Below, piece by piece: positions 49,534 through 58,924 of a stretch of 64,000 nt of DNA; the first letter of the stretch is position 1; every line of letters begins with the position of its first letter. The stretch covers positions 992,001-1,056,000 of the forward strand of contig OZ244251.1 of the NCBI GenBank assembly GCA_965217175.1, in the 5' to 3' direction. The notes below the pieces were generated by a model that saw only the letters and a list, made by a program, of their open reading frames with translations, did no database searches and had not been told where the DNA came from. The translations under genes were made by a program, and so were the position numbers. This stretch comes from Bin87 sp965217175. GTDB taxonomy: Bacteria > Chloroflexota > Dehalococcoidia > Lucifugimonadales > UBA3495.

Positions 49534-51984
49534 TTAATCCAGGCGGATCGGATCGATTTCCACGCGGCAGTTGTGGGCGATGTTCTCTCCCTCCAGCAGT
49601 TGCCATAAACGACGACCGCGCAGAATCAACCGCCACCGGTAACGACCACGGACGCGTTCCGGCATACACGGCGTTGGTCCCACAACGTCGACGTCGCAGT
49701 CGCCCAGCCGCCGCACCTTGACTCGCCAGCGTTCCGCCAGCTCGTTCAGCGTCTGCTGCACCCGGTTGACGCTGGAGTCGGCGCACACCACCTGGGCCAG
49801 GCGATTGAACGGCGGGTAGCCGTACTGCCGACGGGAAGCGATTTCGACCCGATAGAAGGAATCGTAATCCTGCGCCGCTGCCGCCTCGATGGCGTAGTGG
49901 TCGGGTTGGTAGGTTTGGATGATTGCCTGGGATGGCGCTCCGGAACGTCCGGCGCGACCGGCAACCTGGCACAAAAGGGAGAAGGCGCGCTCACCGGCGC
50001 GAAAGTCGGGCAGGTTCAATCCCAAATCGGCCAGCAACACCGCCGACAGCGTTACGTTGGGCAGGTCCAGACCGCGGGCGACCATCTGAGTGCCCACCAG
50101 AATTTGGGATCTGCCCTCGGCCAGACGGGTCATTGCCTGCTCCAGCGCCACCGGATCTCGCACCGAGTCCGAATCCCATCGTTCTACGGTAACTCCCGGG
50201 TAGCGCTGCTCCAGGTCGGCGGCCACCGACTCCGTCCCGGAACCCATTTCGCGAATGCGCCCACCGCGACATTGCGGGCACGCCCGTGGACGCCGGCGGC
50301 TGCGGTTGCAATAGTGACACATCAGGCGTCCGGTGTCGGCGTGATACGCCTGGGCCACCGAACAGCGGCTGCAAGTCAGCACGTAACCGCACTCCCGGCA
50401 CTGCATGAACGACGCAGTACCCCGCCGGTTCAGGAACAAAAGGGCCTGGTTGTCGGCGGCAATTGTGTCGTCCAGAGCCGACGCCAGGCGTTGGCTGAAC
50501 ACGCTGAAGTTTCCCTGTCTCAATTCGGCGCGCATGTCGACGATTTCTGCCGGGGGCAAAGGGATCGGCGAACCGGTTGGTCCGGGAATCCGTTCGGGAA
50601 GGACCAGGAACCGGTGGCGTCCGCGCTGCGCCTCGTGGTAGGTGCTGACATCAGGGGTGGCCGAACCCATCACCACCACGGCGCGGGATCGGCGGGCCAG
50701 CGCCAGGGCGGTGTCTCGCGCGTGATACAGGGGCGGGTTTTCAACCTGTTTATACGCTGGCTCGTGCTCCTCGTCCACGATGATGATGCCGGGATTGGGG
50801 ACTGGAGCGAACACTGCGCTACGGGGTCCCACCACCACGTCTGCCTGGCCGTCCCGAATGCGCCACCACTGGTCGAACCGCTGCCGGTCGGTCAACCGAT
50901 GGTGGAGAACCGCGGTGCGGCCGGGAAACCGCTCGTTGACCAGTCCGACCGTTTGAGGCGTCAGCGCAATCTCCGGAACCATATAGATTGCCTGTTTCCC
51001 CCGGGCGATCGCGTGGGCAATGGCGTGCAGGTAGACTTCGGTTTTGCCGCTGCCGGTTATCCCGTGCAACAGGAAGCTGCGCGGTTCGGCGTCGGGGTCG
51101 TCCAGCGCGGCGATGATTCGCTGGGCGGCATCTTGCTGGGTGGGAGTCAGGTTGACCGCCGGCGGGTTGACGGGATTCGTTCCGGCGGGAATGGCCGGCT
51201 CGATGCGCTGCCAGTCCTCTCCGATGAGACCGCGCCGCAACAGAGCGTCCGCCGCCGAGCCGAACCGGACGCCCACCCCGGTGGCGTTGTAGGGCGTGTC
51301 AGACTCGTGGATGGCGGCCGACAGGTCGGTCTGTCGTTTGCTGGTGAGGACGACGGGAGCTCCGGTATCGTCGTTGGGCAGAGTGTCGGGGCCTGGAACC
51401 AGAAACCGTTGGTAACGATGGGTGCGGGGCCGGGGCAGGCTCACTCTCTTGAGGATCATCCCCCGGTCTACCAAACGCTGCAATTCGCGTCGCGCCACGC
51501 TGGGACGATCCGGGTCGACCTGTTTCAGAAATGCGGTTTCCTCGATGACTTTTCCAGATGCGGCCAATTGCTCCCAGGCGAGGCGGGTGGACGCACGCAC
51601 CGACTGCAGATCGGCGGCGTCGGTGGCGCCGGAAACCGGGGTGAGCCTCGAGAGTTGGTGAGCGTGGAAACCGGCCGGTAGGAACGGTTGCAATGCCTCA
51701 AATGGGGAGCAGCGGTAGGTGTGCCCGATCCATTCGGCCAGCTCCAACCCCAGGGCGCTGATGAGGGGCGAGGGTTCGACGGGATGCAGGATGTCTCGCG
51801 TGGCTTCTTCGGGCACCGCCGACCGATCGGCAAGGCTGGCCACGATGCCCTGGACGTAGTTTCTGCCGAATTGCACCCACACGAGTTGACCGGGTTCCAC
51901 GGCCAGATGGCGAGGGATGCGGTATGAAAAGGTTTGCTCCGGCTGAATCCAGTCGGCGTCAATGGCGACGTCGGCATAGTCCAC
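49534..51984 (-). CDS. priA: Primosomal protein N' (replication restart helicase), 816 aa
   Basis: Restarts stalled replication forks. LLHGITGSGKTEVY near residue 310 is the Walker A box; IIIVDEEHEPAYK is motif II; MGSATPDVSTYHEA is motif III; the zinc region (CRECGYVLTCSRCSVA, CHYCNRSRRRPRACPQC) has eight cysteines; VGTQMVARGLDLPNVTL is a later helicase motif. The start is the GTG at 51984, fixed by GGAGG seven bases upstream; the longer frame has no ribosome site. It lies above def on the same strand with the repeat block between them. Confidence 0.95.
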   Translation of the reverse strand: MDYADVAIDADWIQPEQTFSYRIPRHLAVEPGQLVWVQFGRNYVQGIVASLADRSAVPEEATRDILHPVEPSPLISALGLELAEWIGHTYRCSPFEALQPFLPAGFHAHQLSRLTPVSGATDAADLQSVRASTRLAWEQLAASGKVIEETAFLKQVDPDRPSVARRELQRLVDRGMILKRVSLPRPRTHRYQRFLVPGPDTLPNDDTGAPVVLTSKRQTDLSAAIHESDTPYNATGVGVRFGSAADALLRRGLIGEDWQRIEPAIPAGTNPVNPPAVNLTPTQQDAAQRIIAALDDPDAEPRSFLLHGITGSGKTEVYLHAIAHAIARGKQAIYMVPEIALTPQTVGLVNERFPGRTAVLHHRLTDRQRFDQWWRIRDGQADVVVGPRSAVFAPVPNPGIIIVDEEHEPAYKQVENPPLYHARDTALALARRSRAVVVMGSATPDVSTYHEAQRGRHRFLVLPERIPGPTGSPIPLPPAEIVDMRAELRQGNFSVFSQRLASALDDTIAADNQALLFLNRRGTASFMQCRECGYVLTCSRCSVAQAYHADTGRLMCHYCNRSRRRPRACPQCRGGRIREMGSGTESVAADLEQRYPGVTVERWDSDSVRDPVALEQAMTRLAEGRSQILVGTQMVARGLDLPNVTLSAVLLADLGLNLPDFRAGERAFSLLCQVAGRAGRSGAPSQAIIQTYQPDHYAIEAAAAQDYDSFYRVEIASRRQYGYPPFNRLAQVVCADSSVNRVQQTLNELAERWRVKVRRLGDCDVDVVGPTPCMPERVRGRYRWRLILRGRRLWQLLEGENIAHNCRVEIDPIRLD

Positions 51985-52125
51985 GGTGCAGCCTCCGGTG
52001 CAGAGGGTTTCCGTCCCAACGGTTGGCAAAGTATAACCGCCGTCTCGACGCCAGGTGTGGCAACGAGCGGCGGCTATCGGTTCGAGAGATGTGGAGCAGT
52101 AGCGGAGGAGTTAACCTCCGCCGGG

Positions 52126-52485
52126 CTACCGGTTGGTGCGGTAGGTGTTGCGTTCCTTGATACGGGCGGCGCGACCCTGGAGGCCGCGCAGGTAATACAG
52201 CTTGGCCCGCCGCACTTTGCCCTGCCGGGTTACTTCCAGAGAATCAATCAATGGCGAATGGAGAGGGAACACCCTCTCGATGCCGATGCCGGCGGTGATG
52301 CGCCGCACGGTGAAGTTGGCCGCCGGCCCGAGGCCGTGGCTGCGGCGGATACAAACCCCCTGGAACGCCTGCACGCGCTCACGGGCGCCCTCACGGATGC
52401 GGAAGTTGACGCGCACGGTGTCGCCGGGGCCGAATTCGGGTATGTGTTCGTTTATTTCGGGTGGAACAAGTTCAGATGCTTTCAT
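52126..52485 (-). CDS. rplS: 50S ribosomal protein L19, 119 aa
   Basis: FGPGDTVRVNFRIREGARERVQAFQGVCI and KVRRAKLYYLRGLQGRAARIKE are diagnostic for L19. Length normal. I use the ATG at 52485 (MKASELVPP), since the longer frame starts in non-conserved sequence. The usual neighbours trmD and rpsP are not in the window. It is separated from priA by 141 bases. Confidence 0.96.
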   Translation of the reverse strand: MKASELVPPEINEHIPEFGPGDTVRVNFRIREGARERVQAFQGVCIRRSHGLGPAANFTVRRITAGIGIERVFPLHSPLIDSLEVTRQGKVRRAKLYYLRGLQGRAARIKERNTYRTNR

Positions 52486-52595
52486 ATTCGTGCTGCCGTA
52501 TTGTTGAGTAAACCGGTTGGAAGTCAAAGAAACCGCCCGCCAGTGACGGCGGACCGTGAACGGCAGTATAGCACAATGGGGATACCCTGGTGGTT

Positions 52596-52931
52596 TCAAA
52601 ACATTAACCCGGGCAACGACGGTTGATTTGGCTGGATAAGCTCGACCGCTATCAGATAGACCTGCAAATCGTCTTCTACTACTTCGTACCAGATTTCCAC
52701 TCCAGGGTTGGAATCAGGTTGGAAGTTTACCCAGTGTAGGTCAATGGCTTCACCAGGGGCTTCAAATGCCGGAAAGTAGTGCGGGTCCCGGCTGAGTAGT
52801 AATATCAGGCCATCCAACTTCGCCTGACTCGACGCAGGTTCGATCGCACTTATCTCGACAGCGGCCTCCCGCAATTCATCAAATTGAGTAGTGGTGAAAA
52901 CTCGATAGCGCAGATCACCCCGGTGTAACAT
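52596..52931 (-). CDS. Putative RelE/ParE-like toxin of a Panacea toxin-antitoxin pair, 111 aa
   Basis: A compact protein with the pattern of RelE/ParE-fold toxins: TTTQFDELREAAVEISA (helix), LLLSRDPHYFPAF, then VEIWYEVVEDDLQVYLIAVELIQ (central strands). Overlaps the upstream antitoxin-like gene by about 17-20 bases. The fold match is by pattern only, with no catalytic residue I can assert. An ATG at 52931 follows a GTG by one codon. Confidence 0.6.
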   Translation of the reverse strand: MLHRGDLRYRVFTTTQFDELREAAVEISAIEPASSQAKLDGLILLLSRDPHYFPAFEAPGEAIDLHWVNFQPDSNPGVEIWYEVVEDDLQVYLIAVELIQPNQPSLPGLMF

Positions 52932-53508
52932 CACGCGCTGTGGTACGGCCCTCTTTTTTCATGCGTTCCAAAATGCGCAACCCCCTGGCTCGAGTTTCTT
53001 CGTCAGGTGGGCCGGGCCGCCTGATGCCGGACAGCTCGTAAGGCATCAGGCACCGGCGGGCGGTGGCGTGCCAGGCCAAATCATCATGGGAGTATGCTTC
53101 GATTTGGCCGGCGGTATGCTCCCAGAATCGATGCACCTGCTCATCCAGAAAACGGCGATCGTTCTCAGTGAGGGCAGTAGGATCCGCATTCTCGTTCGGC
53201 AACCACCGTTTGCGGACGGCCCCCGTTGTTTCAAATACCTCTTCCTGTACACGCACGATGCCGCCCTCTTCCATCTCTTGGATAACAGCCTGCCACCCGT
53301 CGGGGTATGGGCCATGATCCATGCGGATGTAGGTCGTGCCCGTGATCGGCTCGCCGGTATGCTGGTAGGCGGCGCAATCGGCGTAATACAACAGTTTGAC
53401 CAACTTGGTTTCCCCAAAGTGGTCGTCATGCAGTGACTGTTGGGCCAAATAAACGATGGCAGCGGAGAGTTTATCCGGATTGGTGAAGAACCTGATGTAT
53501 TCAGCCAT
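52915..53508 (-). CDS. Panacea-domain (SocA/DUF4065) antitoxin-like protein, 197 aa
   Basis: Panacea signature: GETKLVKLLYYADCAAYQHTGEPITGTTYIRMDHGPYP. Panacea-domain proteins are promiscuous antitoxins that can pair with unrelated toxins; SocA of Caulobacter is the first-known member. GAGGAG lies upstream of the ATG at 53508 (MAEYIRFF). It is followed, with overlap, by a RelE/ParE-like gene, giving an antitoxin-toxin operon. The C-terminal region is basic and may bind DNA. Confidence 0.82.
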   Translation of the reverse strand: MAEYIRFFTNPDKLSAAIVYLAQQSLHDDHFGETKLVKLLYYADCAAYQHTGEPITGTTYIRMDHGPYPDGWQAVIQEMEEGGIVRVQEEVFETTGAVRKRWLPNENADPTALTENDRRFLDEQVHRFWEHTAGQIEAYSHDDLAWHATARRCLMPYELSGIRRPGPPDEETRARGLRILERMKKEGRTTARDVTPG

Positions 53509-53631
53509 GCTGGTTCTCCTCGTTAGTCCAGGTGGATGCCGGTGGCTCATCATACAACCGCCGGCAACGCGTCAACAATGGGCCGGCCGTCAGCATAGCG
53601 TTCACCGGCCCAACCCGACTCGTGTGTGCTT

Positions 53632-54507
53632 TTACTGCCGAACGTATTTGTCCACGCGCTCCTGAGCGCCGAGGGCCATGTAGATATTGCCGTGGGCGTC
53701 AACCCAACTACCGTGGGCCGACTCTGAATCCCAGCGGGCCAGCACATTGCCATCGGTGTCCATGATGCTGACGCGGGACGCCAGTCCGGGGACGCCGCCC
53801 TCGCTGATTACGAAGGCGCCATCGCTGTCTATCGAAATGTCCAGCGGGCGACGCAAATCGTCCCACATGGTGATGTATTCGCCGTCCGGCGAGTAAACCT
53901 GGATCCGGCTGTTCTCGCGGTCGCACAGGTACAGGTTTCCGTTGGCGTGTGCCACGATGCTGTGGGGCAGGTGGAATTCGCCGGGGCCGCCCTTGCCGGG
54001 CTCGCCCCAGGATTGCTTGAGCTGGCCGTCGGCCGAGAAACGATGCACGCGGGCGTTGCGGTAGCCGTCCGAGACGTACAGATCGCCGTTGGGCGCCGGC
54101 ACCAGCTCGGTGGGATAGTTGAAGGGGCCGGCGGAACGGGGGCAAAGCTCGCCGGGAATCTCGCATCCGGTGTCGGAATGGACGCCGCGCTCACCGATGA
54201 CCTGCAGCGGCTTGCCGTCCAGGGTGTAGATGACACACACCGAGTCGGTGCGGTCGGTGATATAGACGATGTCGTTCTGAATAAAGATGCCGTGGGCTTC
54301 GTCGATGGCGCGCAGTCCCCAGGAACCCAGATAGTTGCCGCCGGAGCCGAATATCAGCACCGGTGGATCCTTGCGCTGGAACACGTAGACGCGGTCCTGT
54401 GAATCGGTGGCCACCGCCGAGGCGTTGCCCATGGTCATGCCGTCGGGCAGCTGGGCCCAATTCTGTTCCAGTACGTAACTGTATTTCCCGGAGCCAATGG
54501 TCGTCAT
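53632..54507 (-). CDS. NHL-repeat beta-propeller protein, 291 aa
   Basis: A six-bladed propeller related to the peptidyl-alpha-hydroxyglycine alpha-amidating lyase and SMP-30 families. Repeated units include ATDSQDRVYVFQRKDPPVLIFGSGG, APNGDLYVSDGYRNARVHRFSADG, AHANGNLYLCDRENSRIQVYSPDG and DAHGNIYMALGAQERVDKYV. No signal peptide, so probably cytoplasmic. AGGAGG precedes the ATG. Function is open; family members bind sugars, peptides or proteins. Confidence 0.82.
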   Translation of the reverse strand: MTTIGSGKYSYVLEQNWAQLPDGMTMGNASAVATDSQDRVYVFQRKDPPVLIFGSGGNYLGSWGLRAIDEAHGIFIQNDIVYITDRTDSVCVIYTLDGKPLQVIGERGVHSDTGCEIPGELCPRSAGPFNYPTELVPAPNGDLYVSDGYRNARVHRFSADGQLKQSWGEPGKGGPGEFHLPHSIVAHANGNLYLCDRENSRIQVYSPDGEYITMWDDLRRPLDISIDSDGAFVISEGGVPGLASRVSIMDTDGNVLARWDSESAHGSWVDAHGNIYMALGAQERVDKYVRQ

Positions 54508-54597
54508 GATGAAGCCTCCTGTGGAGTGCTGGTGCTGATTGTGCGGTGGGAGGGTGAGAAGGATGGTTGGTGGGATGGCGGGTTTGCCAGTGTGCGG

Positions 54598-55473
54598 TTA
54601 ATGATCAAAAAAGCCGTTTTGCAGGTGTTCGCGGATGGTATCCGCAACCAGCTGTGGCCGTTGCAGCGGCACGTCGTGGATGCTGTCTTCCATCCAGACG
54701 GTTTTGCTGCGAGGGAGCAACGACGCAGCGCGGGCGATGGACTCCTCGCGGCGGAAGCGTCGGTCATTGGCGTCGGGGGTGGACTGGCGCGCTGGCAGCA
54801 TCAGCACGGGACACTGCAGCGTGGGGTACAGCTGCGACGGTTTGTGATCCCATAGCGCGTCGATGATGCGGAGGTGGTTTTCGCGGCGCAGGTTGGACTG
54901 GATCGTACCGTCATCGAGGGTGCGGAAGTTGGCCAGCACCGCATTGATTACGGTTTCCGATGGGTCGGGGCCGAAGCGGCCGTTGGATTCCACACGTTGC
55001 CGCATCATTTCGGACGTGAATCCGGTGAAGATGGGCGGAGCCATATCCTGACGGGCCTGTTCCAATGTCCAGCCCGGACGAGCGGTCGGTTCGATGGTGC
55101 CGCCGTCGACGAATATCAGGCCACTGACGAGGTCGGGTTTGGCCGCCGCCAGCTCCAGCGCCACGTCCGCGCCCCAGGAGTGACCGACGACCACCGGCCG
55201 TTGCCATCCCATGTCCCGTATGAAAGCGGCCGCGTCCTCAGAGACGGTGGCGAAATCGAAGCCATCGTCCACCTGAGCGGACTGGCCGTGTCCCCGCTGG
55301 TCGAGAGCGGCGACGCGGAAATCGGCGGCCAGCGCCGGAGCCACCAGGTCCCAGATGTGGCAGGTGGACGCCAGCCCATGCAGCAAAAGCACCGGCTGGC
55401 CCTGGCCGCCCCAGTCCCGGTAGTGGAACGGGAGGCCGCGCAGGTCGATATGGCAATCTTGGGGGTTGTTCAT
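54598..55473 (-). CDS. Alpha/beta hydrolase, 291 aa
   Basis: Typical alpha/beta hydrolase. LLLHGLASTCHIW is the oxyanion loop; VVGHSWGADVAL holds the nucleophile Ser; the His of MEDSIHDVPLQRP closes the triad. The core follows the epoxide hydrolase / haloalkane dehalogenase subgroup in general outline, but the substrate is not readable. The ATG at 55473 is preferred over an upstream frame of 16 codons with no ribosome site. It lies upstream of the NHL gene with a gap of 90 bases. Confidence 0.87.
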   Translation of the reverse strand: MNNPQDCHIDLRGLPFHYRDWGGQGQPVLLLHGLASTCHIWDLVAPALAADFRVAALDQRGHGQSAQVDDGFDFATVSEDAAAFIRDMGWQRPVVVGHSWGADVALELAAAKPDLVSGLIFVDGGTIEPTARPGWTLEQARQDMAPPIFTGFTSEMMRQRVESNGRFGPDPSETVINAVLANFRTLDDGTIQSNLRRENHLRIIDALWDHKPSQLYPTLQCPVLMLPARQSTPDANDRRFRREESIARAASLLPRSKTVWMEDSIHDVPLQRPQLVADTIREHLQNGFFDH

Positions 55474-55636
55474 GGGTAAATCAATCCAATACAGTAGCCT
55501 GGCGTCATTGTAGCAACCCAACGGCCGCGCCGATAGGTCACCGGGATGCAGCGGCCGATATGGTGCCTGCTATAATGCGCCGGGCGGCCACGCCTGATGC
55601 CCCTATGCCGCCTCAACACACAGGAGGACACCAGTC

Positions 55637-55975
55637 ATGTACGCTCTTTTCGTTACCGTCAACATCAAGGATGGCTACGCCGACGAGTTTGCCAAGGCCA
55701 GCCTGGGCGACGGTCAGGGTTCCGTGCGCGACGAGGAAAACTGTTTCCGCTTCGACATCCTGCGCAACCCCGACAACCCCAACCAGTTCTACCTGTACGA
55801 GGTCTACACCGACCGCGCCGGCCACGCCACCCACCGCGAACAGCCTCATTACACCGCCTGGCGCTCCGCGGTGGAGCACATGTTCGACGGCGACCTGGGC
55901 CGCGTCGAGATGGAAACTGTCTTCCCCTCCGACGCCGGCTGGAAAACTCAAAAACCCGGCCTCGTCAACTGGTAA
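55637..55975 (+). CDS. Putative quinol monooxygenase (ABM domain), 112 aa
   Basis: Antibiotic biosynthesis monooxygenase-type ferredoxin fold: MYALFVTVNIKDGYADEFAKA, ENCFRFDILRNPDNPNQFYLYEVYTD and HREQPHYTAWRSAVEHM. Small, cofactor-free. TATAAT at 55571-55576, preceded by TGC (extended -10), lies about 60 bases upstream and is a likely promoter. GAGGAC precedes the ATG. Confidence 0.87.
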   Translation: MYALFVTVNIKDGYADEFAKASLGDGQGSVRDEENCFRFDILRNPDNPNQFYLYEVYTDRAGHATHREQPHYTAWRSAVEHMFDGDLGRVEMETVFPSDAGWKTQKPGLVNW

Positions 55976-56004
55976 GGCGTAATAGTAGCTTCCGCGCTGC
56001 AACT

Positions 56005-56028
56005 TAGGGGCAACCACAAGGGTTGCCC
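56005..56028 (+). other. Short hairpin between the ABM gene and the membrane protein gene
   Basis: GGGCAACC (56008-56015) and GGTTGCCC (56021-56028) form an 8-bp stem around ACAAG. No T-run follows, so it is a repeat or weak terminator. Confidence 0.35.
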
Positions 56029-56087
56029 TGGCACGCCGACTTTCTCTCCCTGGCGGAGAATCAGGAAGGCAATCCGGAGTCATCCTT

Positions 56088-56657
56088 ATGCGTAAATTGT
56101 TAGCGCAATGCGGAGACCTGAACCCGGTCGCATCGATCGCCGCCATCGCTTTTGTGGCGGTGGCCGTGTTCGCCTGGGCCGAAAAGACCTCTATCCTTGA
56201 CGACGGGATGGATGCTAACCAATGGCTCTGGTGGGCCTGGCAGCTGGGAGCGCTGATTATCGCCGTGGCCGGCGTGTGGATGGCCTGGCTCGGCACCCGC
56301 CGCGCGGCCTGGGTACTCAGCCTGGCGTTGGGTATTTTCGCCCTGGTGGTCTTTGCCAACACTTACAGCGACGCCTGGTTCGGTGATTACTCAGGCGAGG
56401 TGTGGCTGACGACCAATCCCCTGTTCATCGCGTTTTGCAGCGTGGCGGCTGTGGCTCTCTGGCGATGCGGCTGCGCTGTCGGCCGCATCGGCGCGGCGAA
56501 GGCGGTCGTCCTCGGCGTGGCGGTTGCCGTCAACGCGTACTTTACCAACAATAGTATCGTGTGGCAGATTTTGGACCCGCTGATGATACTGGCAGCACTG
56601 GCCTGGGCCGCCGGGGCGCTCAAAGCGGAGGTGGCCGAACCCAAGGACGCAGCGTAA
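56088..56657 (+). CDS. Hypothetical multi-pass membrane protein, 189 aa
   Basis: At least five likely helices: VASIAAIAFVAVAVFAW (about 14-30), WWAWQLGALIIAVAGVWMAWLG (45-66), VLSLALGIFALVVFANT (73-90), LFIAFCSVAAVALWRC (108-123) and LMILAALAWAAGAL near 166. The charge pattern is weak. No family recognised. The ATG at 56088 follows a GGAG with a GAGTCATCCTT spacer. Confidence 0.55.
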   Translation: MRKLLAQCGDLNPVASIAAIAFVAVAVFAWAEKTSILDDGMDANQWLWWAWQLGALIIAVAGVWMAWLGTRRAAWVLSLALGIFALVVFANTYSDAWFGDYSGEVWLTTNPLFIAFCSVAAVALWRCGCAVGRIGAAKAVVLGVAVAVNAYFTNNSIVWQILDPLMILAALAWAAGALKAEVAEPKDAA

Positions 56658-56784
56658 CTGCCAGATAACATGGTTGCCCTGGGTAGGGGTGATGGTGGCA
56701 GCCTTTACACCCTCACCCCCATATCAAGTACGGGGCAGGCTCCGGCCCTTTCCCGTCAAGGGACAGGGGAGGGATCTGACGAAC
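56658..56784. repeat. Intergenic region with a diverged type-B repeat
   Basis: No gene. At about 56708-56774 a type-B repeat start (CACCCTCACCCCCATATC) is split from its palindromic end (CCCTTTCCCGTCAAGGGACA) by an unrelated piece. Confidence 0.5.
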
Positions 56785-57180
56785 CTAACTGGCCGGTTGC
56801 ACCAACTCGATAAGGACGTCGTCGGGGCCTTCGATATAGGCCAGGCGACTGCCGGTGGGGGTCTCGGTGTAGGGCAGCACGACGCGGATGCCGGCTTCCT
56901 GCAGGCGGTCGAGTTCGGCGCGCAGGTCTTCAACGTCGAAACCAAAGTGCTCCAGCCCCAGGCGGTTGAGCTCGGCGACGCTGCGCTCGTCGGACGACCC
57001 CGGGGGTTTGGAGGATACGTTCAGGCGGCACTGTCCGCCCATTTCCATTCCGATGGTGATGGTGTTGGGCATCACCTGCCGCTCCGATACGATCTTTGCC
57101 CCAAAATACTGTTCGTACCAGGCAGCGGTAGTATGGGGATCCGAAGCCCTGATGTGCACGTGATTGATTCGATATTCCAT
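56785..57180 (-). CDS. VOC (glyoxalase/bleomycin resistance) family protein, 131 aa
   Basis: Two beta-alpha-beta-beta-beta units: MEYRINHVHIRASDPHTTAAWYEQYFGAKIV and LGLEHFGFDVEDLRAELDRLQEAGIRV, with GPDDVLIELVQ at the end. The first His and the terminal Glu are the usual metal ligands of the fold. The substrate is not identified. GGGAGGAAA before the ATG at 57180. Confidence 0.85.
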   Translation of the reverse strand: MEYRINHVHIRASDPHTTAAWYEQYFGAKIVSERQVMPNTITIGMEMGGQCRLNVSSKPPGSSDERSVAELNRLGLEHFGFDVEDLRAELDRLQEAGIRVVLPYTETPTGSRLAYIEGPDDVLIELVQPAS

Positions 57181-57319
57181 TAGGTTTCCTCCCGTGGTAT
57201 TAGCATGATGCGTCTGGCGCCGATGATACCGGATGGCGGGCTACGGGGGAACCGAACGCAGCAAAAATGCTAAACTGGAGCCAGCGCGTCATTGGGACAA
57301 ATACCGTATCGGAGGCCGT

Positions 57320-58446
57320 GTGGCGTACCTGTTAGACCTATTCACTCCTGAAACATGGCGAGCTTTCCGTGAGGCTGGTGCAGGGGTTACTGGTTTTCGA
57401 CAGAGAAACAGGCGTTTAGCCGGCGAACGTGTGAAGCCGGGTGACGTGTTCTTATGTTACTTAACTCGTTTATCTCGGTGGTGTGGTGTGCTGGAGGTTC
57501 AGTCAGGGGTGTACGACGACGAAACTCCGTTGCTTGACTACCCCGACCCATTCACGGTCCGTTTCAAGGTCAAACCTATCGTCGTGCTAGAGCCGGAATC
57601 GGCGATTCCCATACATGAGGACGAAGTTTGGAACAATCTGTCTATCACGAATCAATACGAAAAAGGGCATCCGTATTGGACGGGATTTTTCGCGGTTCGT
57701 TGAATGTGTTCAATGAAACCGACGGCATTTATTTGAAGAATCTGCTGAAACAGCAAGCAATTGCTCCTGGCAGTTACCCGCTCACCGAAAAAGACAAGCG
57801 CCAACTCGCCGGCAAAACAGTAGTTCGTACTCTCGACCGTGAGGTCGAGGTCGAGATTCCAGACGAATTCGATCGAAGCACTGAATTCGAATCGACCCTG
57901 GATGATTCTTCACCTACGACGGTCGGTCGGGAATCAACTCGAATGCAGGCGAAGGTGGCCCAGATGGGTGCCGAGATGGGATTCCACATTTGGGTGCCTC
58001 GAAACGACAAAGCTCGAGTCCTGGAACACATCCCTGAGCGCATCCACGGGAATTTTTTGGATATTTTACCCTTGAACTATGACGACACCACCCTCAGGAC
58101 CATCGAGCAAATCGACGTTCTATGGCTCAGGCGCAGGTCTATGGCCCGTGCATTTGAAATAGAACATACCACCGCAATCTATTCCGGGTTGCTCCGAATG
58201 GCTGATCTGCTGGCCCTTCAACCTAACATGGACATTGACCTGCACATCGTTGCACCTGATGACAAACGGGAACGGGTCCTACGCGAAATCAGAAGGCCGG
58301 TGTTTTCCCTGCTCGACAGGGGACCTTTATATGAGCGATGTTCTTATCTGTCTTATCACTCGATCGACTCCCTCAGCAATACGCCACATCTTTCGCATAC
58401 GAACGATACAATCATCGAGGAATATGAGGAGTCTGCCGAGGTTTAA
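57320..58446 (+). pseudogene. Frameshifted EVE-domain plus PD-(D/E)XK-like nuclease gene
   Basis: Two plus-strand frames join to one protein. The first (57320-57703, GTG start with GGAGG four bases upstream) reads VAYLLDLFTPETWRAFREAG... GHPYWTGFFAVR and stops; the second (in frame to 58446) resumes with RGSLNVFNETDGIYLKNLL. Adding one T to the T5 run at about 57687-57691 fuses them. The first part is an EVE domain (modified-base reader). The rest (IEQIDVLWLRRRSMARAFEIEHTTA) has the D...ExE layout of a restriction-like fold. Base composition is lower in GC than its neighbours (about half GC in the 60 bases from 57721), suggesting transfer. It may be a modification-dependent defence nuclease, now or recently inactivated, or a sequencing error. 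Confidence 0.65.
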
Positions 58447-58534
58447 TGTTTGGTATCACCGTTCCAACGGTAATGTGCGAAAGTAAGTAAGCAATACCGT
58501 TGCTACCGGAAAATAGAATCTCGGCGTTTCACTA

Positions 58535-58924
58535 ATGCGAATACCCAGGATACAAACTGCTGCTACGCGATTGGACGCGACTGAAAGACCGGACGACGTT
58601 ATCCCGGTGTATGCGCGCGTGCTGGATATGGTGCGGGAGATTCCCTGCGGCCAGGTGGCGACCTACGGTCAGATCGCCATGATTGTGGGCGATTGCACTC
58701 CCCGCATGGTGGGCTACTGCCTGGCGTCGCTGGATCGGGACAACGACGTGCCTTGGCACCGGGTCATCAATCACCAGGGCAGAATCAGTCCGCGCGGCGT
58801 TGGCCTGGGCGCTCAACTGCAACGCGAGTTGCTGGAGCAGGAAGGGGTTGAGTTCAGCGATGCGGATCGCGTCAGTTTCCGCCGGTTCGGATGGATGGAC
58901 CCCCATCAGGAGAGCAGCAACTAG
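58535..58924 (+). CDS. Alkyltransferase-like (MGMT family, ATL) DNA-binding protein, 129 aa
   Basis: The MGMT domain core reads VREIPCGQVATYGQIAMIVG...DNDVPWHRVINHQGRISP. The active-site PCHR is PWHR (Trp74), so it cannot accept alkyl groups and belongs to the ATL class, which flips damaged bases and hands them to nucleotide excision repair. Length is normal for ATL. Its stop (TAG) lies directly before the ATG of the Fpg gene, giving a small DNA-repair unit. Confidence 0.88.
   Translation: MRIPRIQTAATRLDATERPDDVIPVYARVLDMVREIPCGQVATYGQIAMIVGDCTPRMVGYCLASLDRDNDVPWHRVINHQGRISPRGVGLGAQLQRELLEQEGVEFSDADRVSFRRFGWMDPHQESSN

Noticed and set aside
57688..57710. Programmed -1 frameshift in the EVE-nuclease gene.
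   Set aside because: The site GGA TTT TTC is not a classical slippery heptamer (no X-XXY-YYZ), and I see no stimulating structure; a mutation or sequencing error is simpler.
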